The notes beneath the pieces are model-generated. The model ran no database searches. It saw nothing but the letters and a program-made list of their open reading frames with translations, and was not told the origin of the DNA. A DNA stretch of 64,000 bases from Caballeronia telluris (GTDB lineage Bacteria > Pseudomonadota > Gammaproteobacteria > Burkholderiales > Burkholderiaceae): NCBI RefSeq assembly GCF_001544495.1, contig NZ_FCNZ02000003.1, positions 124,001 to 188,000 of the forward strand, given 5' to 3'. Positions 1-9,592 of this stretch are shown piece after piece; positions within the stretch are counted from its first letter, which is position 1, and each line of letters begins with the position of its first letter. Position numbers and translations under genes: made by a program.

Positions 1-627
1 CTCGCGCAGCGCAGCGCGGCGGCGGCGAAGGAGATCAAGGCGCTGATCGGCGATTCGGCAGGCAAGGTCGAGAGCGGCACGGAACTCGTCGCGAAGGCGG
101 GCGAGACGATGGGCGAGATCGTGCAGGCCGTGCGCCGCGTGACCGACATCATGGGCGAAATCAGCGCGGCCTCCGAAGAGCAGTCGGACGGTATCGAGCA
201 GGTCAACCGCGCGGTCACGCAGATGGACAGCGTCACGCAGCAGAACGCCGCGCTCGTCGAGCAGGCAGCCGCGGCGGCGGCCTCGCTCGAAGACCAGACG
301 CGTCAGTTGAAGGACATCGTCGGGCACTGGCAGATCGAGAGCATGACCGCGAAGCCGAGCGCTTCGGTCGCGGCGGCGCGCCTGTCCGGCGCGGCATCGC
401 GCGTCGAACCGGCGCGGCTCAAGGCTGAAAACCGCAACGACGGCACAAAAATCTCGCCGGAGCCTAACGTCGCGCGCAATCGCGCCGTTAATAAAGGTAC
501 GGGCACGGGCGCCGCCAGGCAAGACGCGACGAGCGCCCCGGCGGCAGTGTCCGCAGCACCGGCGGTCGCGCCCCGCGCGACAGCGCGAGCGACGGCCACG
601 GCAGACGGCGACTGGGAAACTTTCTGA
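1..627 (+). CDS. Methyl-accepting chemotaxis protein, C-terminal part (partial at window start)
   Basis: The reading frame is open from base 1, so only the last 208 residues are seen. They cover the distal part of the cytoplasmic signalling hairpin ([20 protein letters not shown], then [14 protein letters not shown]), which binds CheA/CheW and carries methylation sites. An Ala/Arg-rich, probably disordered linker of roughly 100 residues follows. The protein ends in DWETF, which matches the C-terminal NWETF-type pentapeptide that tethers CheR in high-abundance receptors. The next genes are cheR, cheD and cheB, so this is a receptor of the same locus. The ligand domain lies outside the window. 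Confidence 0.95.
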   Translation, partial: LAQRSAAAAKEIKALIGDSAGKVESGTELVAKAGETMGEIVQAVRRVTDIMGEISAASEEQSDGIEQVNRAVTQMDSVTQQNAALVEQAAAAAASLEDQTRQLKDIVGHWQIESMTAKPSASVAAARLSGAASRVEPARLKAENRNDGTKISPEPNVARNRAVNKGTGTGAARQDATSAPAAVSAAPAVAPRATARATATADGDWETF

Positions 628-796
628 CGCAGCACGCTTAAGGCAGTTCGATACGACCATGCAGGATTTCAGCAACTCGCCGCCCAGCGGGCGATTCATC
701 GAAGCGCGGGCGTCGGGCCTGCTTGGTCGCCGAAGACCTGCATCGCGACGCGATGCGGCTTCAAGTCAGGCATAAGGCAGTGAGACAAGAGGCATC

Positions 797-1723
797 ATGA
801 TGGCAACGCGCCAAGCACGCATCGACACGACCGAACGTCCGCGGACCTCGGACGTCGAGCGCGATTTCGAATTCACGTCGGCGGATTTCGCCCGCATTCG
901 CGAGCTGATCCACCGCCGCGCGGGCATCTCGCTGTCCGACCACAAGCGCGACATGGCGTACAGCCGGCTCGCGCGGCGCCTGCGCGCCTGCGGCATCGAC
1001 ACGTTCCGGCAATATCTGGACCGCCTCGAAGCGAGCGACGACAACGCCGAATGGGAAGCCTTCGTCAACGCGCTGACCACCAACCTGACGGCGTTCTTCC
1101 GCGAGTCGCATCACTTCCCGATTCTCGCGGACTTCGCGAAGCGCCGCCAGCAGCCGTTCTCGGTGTGGTGCTCGGCGGCATCGACGGGCGAGGAGCCGTA
1201 TTCGATCGCCATGACGCTGATCGAAGCGCTCGGCGAACAAGCGGCGCGCCAGTGCACGGTGATCTCCACCGACATCGACAGCCAGGTGCTCGCCAAGGCC
1301 GACGCGGGCGTCTACTCGCTCGACCAGGTGAAGCAGCTGAGCCCGGAACGGCTCAAGCGCTTCTTCCTGAAGGGCACGGGCGCGCATGCGGGTCTCGTCA
1401 AGGTGCGCCCGGAAGTGCGCGCGCTGGTGAAGTTCGATCGCCTGAATCTGACCGACGTGCACTACAACCTGAAAGGCCCGTTCGACGCGATCTTCTGCCG
1501 CAACGTGATGATCTACTTCGACAAGCCGACGCAAGGGCAAGTGCTCTCGCGCTTCGAGCCACTGATGAAGCCGGGCGCGCTGCTGTTCGCCGGCCACTCG
1601 GAGAACTTCACCTACGTGACGCAGGCGTTCCGGCTGCGCGGCCAGACGGTGTACGAACTCACGCGCGACGCGAAAGGCGCCGCGGCGAAGCAGGCGCGCG
1701 CGCTTGCCGGAGAACCGGCATGA
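797..1723 (+). CDS. cheR: Chemotaxis protein-glutamate O-methyltransferase CheR
   Basis: Methylates receptor glutamates with S-adenosylmethionine. The N-terminal helical CheR domain covers about residues 25-90 ([19 protein letters not shown]). The SAM-binding Rossmann domain follows, with [13 protein letters not shown] and the late motif [15 protein letters not shown] beta-subdomain loop [11 protein letters not shown] resembles that of pentapeptide-dependent CheR, which agrees with the DWETF end of the receptor just upstream. Two ATGs stand in tandem (797 and 800); AGAGG at 788-792 is better spaced for the second. The stop overlaps the cheD start. Length of 308 residues is normal for the family. 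Confidence 0.97.
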   Translation: MMATRQARIDTTERPRTSDVERDFEFTSADFARIRELIHRRAGISLSDHKRDMAYSRLARRLRACGIDTFRQYLDRLEASDDNAEWEAFVNALTTNLTAFFRESHHFPILADFAKRRQQPFSVWCSAASTGEEPYSIAMTLIEALGEQAARQCTVISTDIDSQVLAKADAGVYSLDQVKQLSPERLKRFFLKGTGAHAGLVKVRPEVRALVKFDRLNLTDVHYNLKGPFDAIFCRNVMIYFDKPTQGQVLSRFEPLMKPGALLFAGHSENFTYVTQAFRLRGQTVYELTRDAKGAAAKQARALAGEPA

Positions 1724-2520
1724 GCGGATTGCCGATCGCGTCGAACCTGTATTTCGACAACCACTTCCAGAAGCCCGGCGTGAAACTGCTGCCGAACGAG
1801 TTCTACATGACGAGCGAGGACATGGTCCTCGTGACGGTGCTCGGCTCGTGCGTCGCGGCGTGCATCAACGACCGCACGGCGGGCATCGGCGGAATGAATC
1901 ACTTCATGCTGCCCGACGACGGCTCGGACGCGTCGCATGCTTCTTCGGATTCGATGCGCTACGGCGCCTACGCGATGGAAGTGCTCATCAACGAACTGAT
2001 CAAGCGCGGCGGACGCCGTGAGCGCTTCGAGGCGAAGGTGTTCGGCGGCGGCGCGGTGCTCGCGGGCATGACGACCATCAATATCGGCGACCGCAACTCG
2101 GAATTCGTGCGGCGCTATCTCGCGCTGGAAAAGATTCGCATCGTCGCCGAGGACTTGCAGGGCGCGCATCCGCGCAAGGTCGCGTTCATGCCGCGCACCG
2201 GCCAGGTGATGGTCAAGAAGCTGAAGACGCAGCAGGAAACGAGCGTCGTGGAGCGCGAGCAGGCGCTCGTGCGCACCACGCCGGAACAACGCGCGGAGCG
2301 GCTCGCGCGGGCGCGGGCGCGCGTCGAGCTGTTCAATCAGGCGGGCGCCGGCGGTTCGAAGCCGCGCGTGGAGTTGTTCGGCAGCGCCGCGCTTTCTGCA
2401 ACGGCCGCGCGTCCGGCTACGGCGAAGCCGCGCATCGAACTGTTCGGAGCGACGCAGGCTTCGGGCGTGAACGGTCTCGCTCGCGCGGAGCGCGGCACCC
2501 GGACCGCGGAGGAAGCATGA
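1720..2520 (+). CDS. cheD: Chemoreceptor glutamine deamidase CheD
   Basis: Deamidates receptor glutamines and links receptors to adaptation. The catalytic core is clear: [16 protein letters not shown] carries the nucleophile Cys, followed by GGMNHFMLP with the catalytic His and [12 protein letters not shown]. Start is the ATG overlapping the cheR stop (ATGA), giving 266 residues. The C-terminal tail of about 60 residues lies beyond the core and contains three similar pentapeptides (RVELF, RVELF, RIELF), the last two preceded by KP. The next gene, cheB, overlaps its stop by 4 bases, so cheR-cheD-cheB look translationally coupled. Confidence 0.96.
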   Translation: MSGLPIASNLYFDNHFQKPGVKLLPNEFYMTSEDMVLVTVLGSCVAACINDRTAGIGGMNHFMLPDDGSDASHASSDSMRYGAYAMEVLINELIKRGGRRERFEAKVFGGGAVLAGMTTINIGDRNSEFVRRYLALEKIRIVAEDLQGAHPRKVAFMPRTGQVMVKKLKTQQETSVVEREQALVRTTPEQRAERLARARARVELFNQAGAGGSKPRVELFGSAALSATAARPATAKPRIELFGATQASGVNGLARAERGTRTAEEA

Positions 2521-3623
2521 CCACCCAGCAAGTACAAAAGATCAAGGTGCTGTGCGTCGACGATTCGGCGCTCGTGCGCAGTCTGATGACCGAAATCATC
2601 AACACGCAACCCGACATGCACGTCGTGGCAACGGCGCCCGATCCGCTCGTCGCACGCGAGCTGATCAAGCAGCACAACCCGGACGTCCTGACGCTCGACG
2701 TCGAAATGCCGCGCATGGACGGCCTCGATTTCCTCGAAAAGCTGATGCGCCTGCGGCCGATGCCGGTCGTGATGGTGTCGTCGCTGACGGAGCGCGGCAA
2801 CGAAATCACGCTGCGCGCGCTGGAACTCGGCGCGGTCGATTTCGTGACGAAGCCGAAGGTCGGTATCCGCGACGGCATGCTCGACTACGCCGAAAAGCTC
2901 GCCGACAAGATCCGCGCCGCTTCGCGCGCGCGCGTGCGGCAGACGCACCACGTCGCGCAGGCGGCAAGCGGCGGCGCGCCGGCCGCGGGCGCGAAGCCGG
3001 CGCCGATGTTCAACAATCCGCTCGTCAGTACGGAAAAGCTGGTCATCGTCGGCGCCTCGACGGGCGGCACCGAAGCGATCCGCGAAGTGCTCGTGCCGCT
3101 GCCGCCCGACGCGCCCGCCGTGCTGATCGCGCAGCACATGCCGCCGGGCTTCACGAAGTCGTTCGCGCAGCGCCTGAACGGGCTGTGCCGCATCGCGGTG
3201 AAGGAAGCGGAGCACGGCGAACGCGTTTTGCCGGGTCACGCGTACATCGCGCCGGGCCACGCGCACCTCGTGCTCGCCCGAAGCGGCGCGAACTATGTCG
3301 CGCATCTCTCGGATGCGCCGCCGGTGAACCGGCACCGGCCGTCGGTCGATGTGCTGTTCCGCTCGGCCGCGCAGCACGCGGGCAAGAACGCGCTCGGCGT
3401 GATCCTGACGGGCATGGGCCGCGACGGCGCTCTGGGTCTCCTCGAGATGCAGCAGGCGGGCGCCTACACCTTCGCGCAGGACGAAGCGAGCTGCGTCGTC
3501 TTCGGCATGCCGCGCGAGGCGATCGCGACGGGCGGCGTGAGCGAGATTGCACCTTTGCAGGAAATGAGCCGGCGCGTGATGGCGCGGCTCGGATCGATGG
3601 GCGAACGCGTGCAGCGCGTCTGA
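2517..3623 (+). CDS. cheB: Protein-glutamate methylesterase/deamidase CheB
   Basis: Removes receptor methyl esters when phosphorylated by CheA. Residues 8-125 form a receiver domain with acidic pocket DD at 15-16, phospho-acceptor Asp61 in [12 protein letters not shown], and Lys in TKPK. After a flexible linker the esterase domain begins near residue 172, with Ser181 in [10 protein letters not shown], His207 in AQHMPPGFT and the distal Asp in [10 protein letters not shown]. Length of 368 residues is normal. It overlaps cheD by ATGA. Confidence 0.97.
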   Translation: MTTQQVQKIKVLCVDDSALVRSLMTEIINTQPDMHVVATAPDPLVARELIKQHNPDVLTLDVEMPRMDGLDFLEKLMRLRPMPVVMVSSLTERGNEITLRALELGAVDFVTKPKVGIRDGMLDYAEKLADKIRAASRARVRQTHHVAQAASGGAPAAGAKPAPMFNNPLVSTEKLVIVGASTGGTEAIREVLVPLPPDAPAVLIAQHMPPGFTKSFAQRLNGLCRIAVKEAEHGERVLPGHAYIAPGHAHLVLARSGANYVAHLSDAPPVNRHRPSVDVLFRSAAQHAGKNALGVILTGMGRDGALGLLEMQQAGAYTFAQDEASCVVFGMPREAIATGGVSEIAPLQEMSRRVMARLGSMGERVQRV

Positions 3624-3706
3624 GCGTTCGCGGCACGGATTCGGACTGGACATTGAATCAACGCGCGGTGACGAGCCGCATAGAAAGAACACTGGAGTGA
3701 CTGAAG

Positions 3707-4102
3707 ATGGACAAGAACATGAAGATCCTCGTCGTGGACGATTTCCCGACGATGCGCCGTATCGTGCGAAACCTGCTGAAGGAACTGGGCTATTCGAACG
3801 TCGATGAAGCGGAAGACGGCGCGGCCGGCCTCGCGCGCCTGCGCGGCGGCGGCTTCGACTTCGTCATTTCCGACTGGAACATGCCGAACCTCGACGGTCT
3901 CTCGATGCTCCAGCAAATCCGCGCCGACGCCGCGCTGTCGCACCTGCCGGTGCTGATGGTGACGGCGGAGTCGAAGAAGGAGAACATCATCGCGGCGGCG
4001 CAGGCCGGTGCGAGTGGTTACGTGGTGAAGCCGTTCACGGCCGCCACGCTCGACGAGAAACTCAGCAAGATTCTCGAGAAGCTGGCGAAAACGGGGAGCT
4101 GA
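3707..4102 (+). CDS. cheY: Chemotaxis response regulator CheY
   Basis: Single receiver domain of 131 residues that binds the flagellar switch when phosphorylated. The acidic pair is Asp11-Asp12, the phospho-acceptor is Asp56 ([12 protein letters not shown]), the conserved Thr is in MVTAES and the conserved Lys in VVKPF. There is no output domain. It lies 83 bases after cheB and 2 bases before cheZ, its phosphatase. GTGACTGAAG precedes the ATG but there is no strong Shine-Dalgarno. Confidence 0.97.
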   Translation: MDKNMKILVVDDFPTMRRIVRNLLKELGYSNVDEAEDGAAGLARLRGGGFDFVISDWNMPNLDGLSMLQQIRADAALSHLPVLMVTAESKKENIIAAAQAGASGYVVKPFTAATLDEKLSKILEKLAKTGS

Positions 4103-4104
4103 TC

Positions 4105-4809
4105 GTGAACGATCTCACTAATCAAAGCGAACTGGCCCAGGTCGCGGAAAGCGATGTCGACCCGTCGAGCGACCGCATCCTCGCGCGCATCGGCCAGCTG
4201 ACGCGCACGCTGCGCGATTCGATGCGCGAACTCGGACTCGATAAGCAAGTCGAGGCCGCCGCCGAAATGGTGCCCGACGCGCGCGACCGCCTGAAGTACG
4301 TCGCGACGATGACCGAGCAGGCCGCCGACCGCGCGCTCAACGCGATCGAACTCGCGAAGCCGATGCAGGAAGCCATGCAGCGCGACGCTCAGGCGCTCGA
4401 CGCGCGCTGGAGCGAGTGGTACGCCGCGCCGATCGCGAAGACGGAGGCGGGCGAGCTGATCGCCGACACGCGCGGGTTCCTTCAGCGCGTGCCGGAAAAC
4501 ACGCAGGCGACCAACGCGCAACTGCTCGAAATCATGCTCGCGCAGGATTTCCAGGATCTGACCGGCCAGGTGATCAAGAAAATCACCGACGTCGTCTATC
4601 AGATCGAGCAGCAGTTGCTCGGCGTGCTGCTCGAAAACATCGCGCCCGAGCGGCGCGAGCAATTCGCGGCGTCGGCGGCGGCGCTCGTGTCCGCGGGCAC
4701 GAACCCGGATGCGCTGCTCAACGGACCGCAGATCAATCCGGAAGGGCGCACCGATGTGGTGCAGGATCAGTCGCAAGTCGACGATCTGCTCGCCAGCCTG
4801 GGCTTTTAA
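4105..4809 (+). CDS. cheZ: CheY-P phosphatase CheZ
   Basis: Dephosphorylates CheY-P. The catalytic helix shows [16 protein letters not shown], containing the conserved D and Q of CheZ. The C-terminus ends [10 protein letters not shown], the CheY-binding peptide typical of the family. Start is GTG at 4105 with GGGAG at 4093-4097, two bases after the cheY stop. Length is 234 residues. No terminator is obvious after it. Confidence 0.96.
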   Translation: MNDLTNQSELAQVAESDVDPSSDRILARIGQLTRTLRDSMRELGLDKQVEAAAEMVPDARDRLKYVATMTEQAADRALNAIELAKPMQEAMQRDAQALDARWSEWYAAPIAKTEAGELIADTRGFLQRVPENTQATNAQLLEIMLAQDFQDLTGQVIKKITDVVYQIEQQLLGVLLENIAPERREQFAASAAALVSAGTNPDALLNGPQINPEGRTDVVQDQSQVDDLLASLGF

Positions 4810-5089
4810 GTCAGGCCGCAGGAATCCTCCGGTATATCCGGCGCGGCGCGCATGAATGGCGCCTCGCATCGGGCGTCGGGCGGCTAATTTCGTCTTCTCG
4901 TCGTATTTTTGAGAAGAACCGCCCCGCGTGCGTGCGTTTCCGAACTTCCGGCTCCCTGCTTTCGACTGGCATACTGCGCTTGCCCCGCCCCCTCCGCGAT
5001 CTGTCGCGGCGCTGCGGGCCGACCTTTGCAACGATCGTTTGAGCCGCTCGACGGCTTTAAACGGTCGGACGTCGAACGCAGGAGGAGTA

Positions 5090-5659
5090 GTGAAGTCACC
5101 GATTCAATTCGACAAAGGCGACGCCGTGCCGGCCCCGGCGCGGCGCACGATTTCGCGTGCCGTGTTGCCTTTGATCGCCAGTCTGGTCGCCGCATTTGCC
5201 GCGGCCCCGGCCCACGCCGTACTGGGCGGCGCACCGATGACCACGCCGAACGGCGCCACCGCGGACCGCGCCATCGCCAAGGCGGCGGTCGTGCCGGGCG
5301 CATCGTCGGCGAGCGGGACGTCCGCGTCCGCGGCGTCCGGCGCCTCGTATTCCGTCCGCTCGACCACGCTCGCCAACGGCACCGTCGTGAACGAGTACGT
5401 GTCGACCGATGGCGCCGTGTTCGGCGTCGCGTGGCACGGCGAGCGCATTCCCGACCTTCCGGGCCTGCTCGGCAGCTATTTCCCGCAGTACCTGCAAGGC
5501 CTGAAGGCGCAACGCGCCGAGCGCGGAAGCCGCGGGCCCGTTAGCGTGCAGGATTCGGGGCTTGTCGTTCGTTCGGGCGGCCACATGGGCTCGTTCGCCG
5601 GACAGGCGTATCTGCCCGAGAAGCTGCCCGCCGGCGTCAGCGGCAGCGACATTCAGTAA
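5090..5659 (+). CDS. DUF2844 family secreted protein
   Basis: I choose GTG at 5090 because GGAGGAG lies at 5081-5087 and the encoded protein then starts with a signal peptide (hydrophobic stretch about residues 22-42 ending APAHA). The mature part starts VLGGAP and contains VRSTTLANGTVVNEYVS and GLLGSYFPQY, typical of the small DUF2844 family in Burkholderiaceae. It is probably periplasmic or surface-exposed; function unknown. It is followed 18 bases later by a DUF3443 gene, a recurrent pairing, so the two probably act together. Confidence 0.8.
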   Translation: MKSPIQFDKGDAVPAPARRTISRAVLPLIASLVAAFAAAPAHAVLGGAPMTTPNGATADRAIAKAAVVPGASSASGTSASAASGASYSVRSTTLANGTVVNEYVSTDGAVFGVAWHGERIPDLPGLLGSYFPQYLQGLKAQRAERGSRGPVSVQDSGLVVRSGGHMGSFAGQAYLPEKLPAGVSGSDIQ

Positions 5660-5677
5660 CGGACGGGAGAAACTCAC

Positions 5678-6949
5678 ATGCGTCCGACGCCCATCAGCAA
5701 CGATTCACCTTCCCGATTCTTCCAGCGCGCGCTCTGCTGGCTGTCCGTCGCGATGTTCGCGACCGCGCTCGCCGCCTGCGGTGGAGGCAACGACAATTCG
5801 AGCAGCAGTTCCGGCGGCAGCGGCTCCGGTGGCGGCTCGTCCGGATCGGGCACCAGCCAGCCGATCGCGGCGAATGGCAGCAACGCGGTCCCGATCACCG
5901 TCAACAAGGGGGCGGCGAACTTCGTGAACATCCCGAACGTGTCGGTGACGGTTTGCGCGCCCGGCACGAGCCAGTGCCAGACCATCGACAACATCCAGCT
6001 CGACACCGGCTCGTATGGATTGCGCATCGTGAGCGGCGCGGCGTCGCAGGTGCTCGGCAGCCTGCCGGTCGCCACCGCGCAGGCAGGCGGCCAGCTCGCC
6101 CAATGCACGCAGTTCGCGGACGGCTACACGTGGGGCACCGTGCGCTCGGCCGACGTGAAGATCGGCGGCGAGACGGCATCGAACATTCCGGTGCAGGTGA
6201 TCGGCGACCTCGATCCGTCGACCGTGCCATCGAGCAGTTGCGTGAGCGGCAACGACGAGCGCACCACCGGCGACATCGGCGCGAACGGCATTCTCGGCGT
6301 GGGCAACGCGACGTACGACTGCGGCGTGAGATGCCTGGACGCGGCGCAAAGCACGTACTACTCGTGCCCGGGCGGCACGAACTGCACGGCGACGGCCACG
6401 CCGCTCGCGCAGCAGGTCGTCAACCCGGTCACGCGCTTCGCTACCGACAACAACGGCGTGATCGTGCAGTTGCCGCCGATCGACGACAACGGCGCCGCGT
6501 CCGCGAGCGGAACGCTCGTGTTCGGCATCGGCACGCAGAGCAACAACACGCTGACCGGCGTGACCAAGTTCGGCACCGACGGCTTCGGCAACCTGAGCGG
6601 CACCTACAAGAACAATTCGGTGACGACGTTCTTCGACACCGGATCGAACGGCACCTTCTTCGCTGACAGTTCGATCACGGCGTGCTCGTCGACGACGTTC
6701 TACTGTCCGTCGTCGGTGCAGTCGCTCTCGAACGCGATTCGCGGCATCGACGGCACGACGGCGACCGTGGACTTCAAGGTGATCAACCAGCGAACGCTGA
6801 CGTCGGGCGGCTCGAAGTTCGCGTTCAGCACGCTGGCCGGCAACTTCGGCGACTCGAGCTTCTTCGACTTCGGGCTGCCGTTCTTCTACGGCCGCCACGT
6901 GTACGTCGGCTTCGACCAGCCGAGCAGTTCGCCTTACGTGGCGTTCTGA
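5678..6949 (+). CDS. DUF3443 family putative lipoprotein with two DTGS motifs
   Basis: The N-terminus has a hydrophobic segment followed by LAACGGG, a lipobox, then a Ser/Gly linker, so it is probably an outer-membrane-anchored or exported lipoprotein. The folded part carries IQLDTGSYGLRI (about residue 108) and, some 210 residues later, FFDTGSNGTFF. A pair of DTGS motifs this far apart is the arrangement of bilobal pepsin-like aspartic proteases. Protease activity is my inference; the family is formally of unknown function. Several cysteines could form disulfides. A strong terminator follows. Confidence 0.8.
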   Translation: MRPTPISNDSPSRFFQRALCWLSVAMFATALAACGGGNDNSSSSSGGSGSGGGSSGSGTSQPIAANGSNAVPITVNKGAANFVNIPNVSVTVCAPGTSQCQTIDNIQLDTGSYGLRIVSGAASQVLGSLPVATAQAGGQLAQCTQFADGYTWGTVRSADVKIGGETASNIPVQVIGDLDPSTVPSSSCVSGNDERTTGDIGANGILGVGNATYDCGVRCLDAAQSTYYSCPGGTNCTATATPLAQQVVNPVTRFATDNNGVIVQLPPIDDNGAASASGTLVFGIGTQSNNTLTGVTKFGTDGFGNLSGTYKNNSVTTFFDTGSNGTFFADSSITACSSTTFYCPSSVQSLSNAIRGIDGTTATVDFKVINQRTLTSGGSKFAFSTLAGNFGDSSFFDFGLPFFYGRHVYVGFDQPSSSPYVAF

Positions 6950-6988
6950 CACGCACGTCGGCGTGAGTTGAAACGACAAGGAAACGAC

Positions 6989-7021
6989 AAGGCCCCGCGA
7001 GCATCTCGCGGGGCCTTTTTT
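6989..7021 (+). terminator. Rho-independent terminator after the DUF3443 gene
   Basis: Arms AGGCCCCGCGAG and CTCGCGGGGCCT with loop CAT, followed by six T residues. It ends transcription of the DUF2844-DUF3443 pair before the convergent SDR gene. Confidence 0.9.
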
Positions 7022-7048
7022 CATTCGCGCGCTGCCGGTCCGGTTCGG

Positions 7049-7825
7049 TCAGTCGTGGCCGCCGCGCGGCTTGCGCGGCGCGCGCTCGAAGACGAGGTCG
7101 TAGACCCAGCGCGGCAGCACATGCAGCAGCACGCCCGCGACGCGCATCTGCCACGGAAACGTCGCGTAGCGGACACGGCGCGCGATGGCGTCGGCGGTCT
7201 TCGCGGCAAATGCGTCGGCGTCCATCAGGAAGGGCATCGGATAGGGATTGCGCGCGGTCATCTCCGAGCGCACGTAGCCAGGCGCAATCGTGACGACGGC
7301 GACGCCCTGTGGCCGCATCTCCACACGCAGCGCTTCCAGATACTTCGCCGCCGCCGACTTCGACGCGCTGTAGGCACCCGAACCCGGCAGGCCGCGCACG
7401 CCCGCGACGCTTGCGATGCCGACCAGCGTGCCGCGCCGCGCGGCCGTCATCGCGGCGACGAATGGCTCGAACGTCGCGACCATGCCGTAGTAATTCACGT
7501 CCATCACGTCGCGGAACGTCTGCAGGTCGCCGTGGCCCGTCAGTGCGCCGCGGCTGATGCCGGCGTTCGCGATCACGACATCGGCCGGCCCGTGTTCAGC
7601 GACGAAGCGAGCGGCGGCGTCGGCGAGCGCGTCGGCGTCGCGGACGTCGGCGCAATAGAGGGAAATGGGGGAATCGGGAAAGCGCGCGGCGAACGCCGCA
7701 AGCGATTCGGCGCGGCGGGCGACGAGGCCGAGCGCGGCCCCGCGCCGGACATATTCCTCGGCGAGCGCGAGGCCGATGCCGCTCGACGCGCCGGTGATGA
7801 AGACCTTCAGTCGGACTGCGTTCAT
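7049..7825 (-). CDS. Short-chain dehydrogenase/reductase
   Basis: Classical SDR of 258 residues: NAD(P)-binding TGASSGIG near residue 11, NAG in IANAGIS, catalytic Ser in GIASVAG, and YSASK with the catalytic Tyr and Lys. It is followed by the APGYVRSEMT segment. The C-terminal 40 residues are hydrophobic plus basic (VAGVLLHVLPRWVYDLVFERAPRK), as in SDRs that sit at the membrane. The substrate cannot be told from sequence. It lies 16 bases after dsbA on the same strand, so the two may be cotranscribed. Confidence 0.88.
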   Translation of the reverse strand: MNAVRLKVFITGASSGIGLALAEEYVRRGAALGLVARRAESLAAFAARFPDSPISLYCADVRDADALADAAARFVAEHGPADVVIANAGISRGALTGHGDLQTFRDVMDVNYYGMVATFEPFVAAMTAARRGTLVGIASVAGVRGLPGSGAYSASKSAAAKYLEALRVEMRPQGVAVVTIAPGYVRSEMTARNPYPMPFLMDADAFAAKTADAIARRVRYATFPWQMRVAGVLLHVLPRWVYDLVFERAPRKPRGGHD

Positions 7826-7841
7826 ACCGGCGCGCGGTCCG

Positions 7842-8495
7842 TCACATCTTCTTCGCGCGAATCTGGCCGATCAGGTAATCGAGCACCTGCGTCGTGCCGG
7901 GCAGGCTGTTGGTCTGCGACGGTCCGGTGACGTACTTGCCCTGCACGATGAGGGTCGGCACGCCGTCGATCTTGTAGTCCTGCAGCAGCTTCGTGTCGCG
8001 CTGGATCGCGCTCTGCGTCGAGAACGAGTTGTACGCGTCCATGTACTTCTTCTTGTCGACGCCTTGCGTCGCGAGGAAATCGGCCTGAGCCTGCGGCGTC
8101 AGCAGATAGTTCTTCTTCACGTGGATTTCGTTGAAGACCGCCGACGTGACCTTTTCCGCGACGCCGAGCGCGACGAGCGCGTGGTACATCTTCGAGTGCG
8201 GAATGAACTCGTCGCGAAAGGCGACCGGCACGCGCTTGAATACGACGTCCGGGCCTTGCTTCTTTTCCCATGCTTCGAGATACGGCTCGAACTCGTTGCA
8301 GTGCGGGCAGCCGTACCAGAAGAACTCGATGACTTCGACCTTGCCGGCGGCATCGACCGGCTGGGCGCCCGGCAGCACGGTGTAGTCCGTGCCCGCGACC
8401 GGCGCGGCCGGCGATGCGTGCGCCGTGTTCATGGCGCCCATCGCGCCGACTGCGATACCGAGGGAGACGAGAAGCGCGCTGAACAGTTTTTTCAT
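7842..8495 (-). CDS. dsbA: Thiol:disulfide interchange protein DsbA
   Basis: Periplasmic oxidant that introduces disulfide bonds into exported proteins. The start is the ATG at 8495, which gives a clear signal peptide (KKLFSALLVSLGIAVGAMG, cleavage near AHA). The active site is FWYGCPHCNEFEP, and the cis-Pro loop is GVPTLIV. Length is 217 residues, normal for the family. An upstream in-frame ATG would add 26 residues before the signal peptide and is less likely. Confidence 0.95.
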   Translation of the reverse strand: MKKLFSALLVSLGIAVGAMGAMNTAHASPAAPVAGTDYTVLPGAQPVDAAGKVEVIEFFWYGCPHCNEFEPYLEAWEKKQGPDVVFKRVPVAFRDEFIPHSKMYHALVALGVAEKVTSAVFNEIHVKKNYLLTPQAQADFLATQGVDKKKYMDAYNSFSTQSAIQRDTKLLQDYKIDGVPTLIVQGKYVTGPSQTNSLPGTTQVLDYLIGQIRAKKM

Positions 8496-8641
8496 GATGA
8501 CGGGAGAAGGTGCGTGAGAGACGTAAAGGGATCGAACGAGGCGTAAGTGGGACACAGGACGCTTAAGCCACACTTAAGCCACGCTCAAGCGGTGATTCGA
8601 GTCCGCGCCTCTGAAGCGATCAAAGGCGCGGCGCGTGACGC

Positions 8642-9436
8642 TCACTGCTTCGAGAAACGGATCACCGCGGTATCGACGCCGGCATCGGACAGACGCTGAC
8701 GCACGTTGTTCATGTCCTCGAACTTCGTGAACGGACCGATGCGCACGCGATAGTACGTGACACCGCCCGCATCGCGTTCCGTGACCTTCGATTCGAAGCC
8801 CTGGAAGCCGAGCCGCGCGCGCTGCTGCTCGGCGTCGGCCTGGGTCTTGTACGCGCCCACTTGCAGGAAGTAGCCGGTGTTCGCGTCGCCGGGCGCGGGC
8901 GGGGCGGCCTTCGCCGTCGAGGCGCCCGACGTGCTCTTGGCACCCGACGCGCTCGCCGTGCTGGTGGCGGTCGGCGCGCTCGCCGGTTTCTTGGTGGCGA
9001 CGGCGCCCGAGCCCTGCGCGGGCACGCCCGAGCCTTGCGCGGACGGCGCGTTCGGCTTCGGCGCGACGGCAGCGCCATTGCCGGACGGCGGCACTTCGAC
9101 GATCTGGGGTTCTTCCAGCATGCCCGACGACTGCGTCTGGTTGTTGGTCTGGCCCGGCGCGGTGTTCGGCGGTGAAGGCTGCGCGGCTTGCGGAACGGGT
9201 TGTCCGGGCGTCTTGCCTTGCAGCGGGCGGTTCGGGTCGTAGGGCTGGCCGGCGGCGGGCGCGGAGCCCGATTCGGCCGGCGGCGCGACCTTCGCGACGA
9301 ACGGCGTGGGCGCGCGCGTGATGTAGAGCGCGACGATGACTGCGATCGCCAGACCGACAATCAAGCCCAGCACGATGCCCAGAAAGGTGCCCCCGGTTTG
9401 CTTCGACTGCTTCGACGTGCGGCGTGGTTTTGCCAT
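8642..9436 (-). CDS. SPOR domain cell-division-type membrane protein
   Basis: Bitopic inner-membrane protein of 264 residues. Start ATG at 9436 is preceded by CAGGTGA. It has a basic cytoplasmic N-terminus (AKPRRTSKQSKQTGG), one membrane helix at about residues 19-40, a long Pro/Ala-rich linker, and a C-terminal SPOR domain (GYFLQVGAYKTQADAEQQRA ... TYYRVRIGPF). SPOR domains bind denuded peptidoglycan at the septum, so it resembles FtsN/DedD-type proteins. It lies between argS and dsbA, all on the minus strand. Confidence 0.9.
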   Translation of the reverse strand: MAKPRRTSKQSKQTGGTFLGIVLGLIVGLAIAVIVALYITRAPTPFVAKVAPPAESGSAPAAGQPYDPNRPLQGKTPGQPVPQAAQPSPPNTAPGQTNNQTQSSGMLEEPQIVEVPPSGNGAAVAPKPNAPSAQGSGVPAQGSGAVATKKPASAPTATSTASASGAKSTSGASTAKAAPPAPGDANTGYFLQVGAYKTQADAEQQRARLGFQGFESKVTERDAGGVTYYRVRIGPFTKFEDMNNVRQRLSDAGVDTAVIRFSKQ

Positions 9437-9592
9437 CGTATGAATCACCTGCAAAAAGTCTTCTGATTGGCCGACGATTATAACGGCGGCCCGAAGCGGA
9501 CCCGCGCACGACATCGCCGCCCGAGCGCGCCGAAAATTCCGAATTGCGCGACGAGCGACGAAGCCGATGCACCGGGGTGTCGTTTAATGCAT

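Noticed and set aside
659..775. A 38-codon ORF between the chemoreceptor and cheR
   Set aside because: No ribosome site and an Arg/Ser-rich product without features; probably chance in high-GC DNA.
2337..3692. A minus-strand ORF of 451 codons opposite cheD and cheB
   Set aside because: Same reason: the real genes on the plus strand are complete, and the antisense product has no recognisable fold.
4967..4985. A sigma-54-like TGGCA ... TTGCC upstream of the DUF2844 gene
   Set aside because: The GG and GC are 12 rather than 10 bases apart, which sigma-54 does not tolerate.
8570..8635. Repeated CTTAAGCCAC, a T-loop-like GATTCGAGTCC and a hairpin between dsbA and the SPOR gene, possible tRNA
   Set aside because: No acceptor or anticodon stem can be folded around the T-loop-like word. 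The hairpin (CCGCGCCT / AGGCGCGG) has no T-run. I see only a structured intergenic region.
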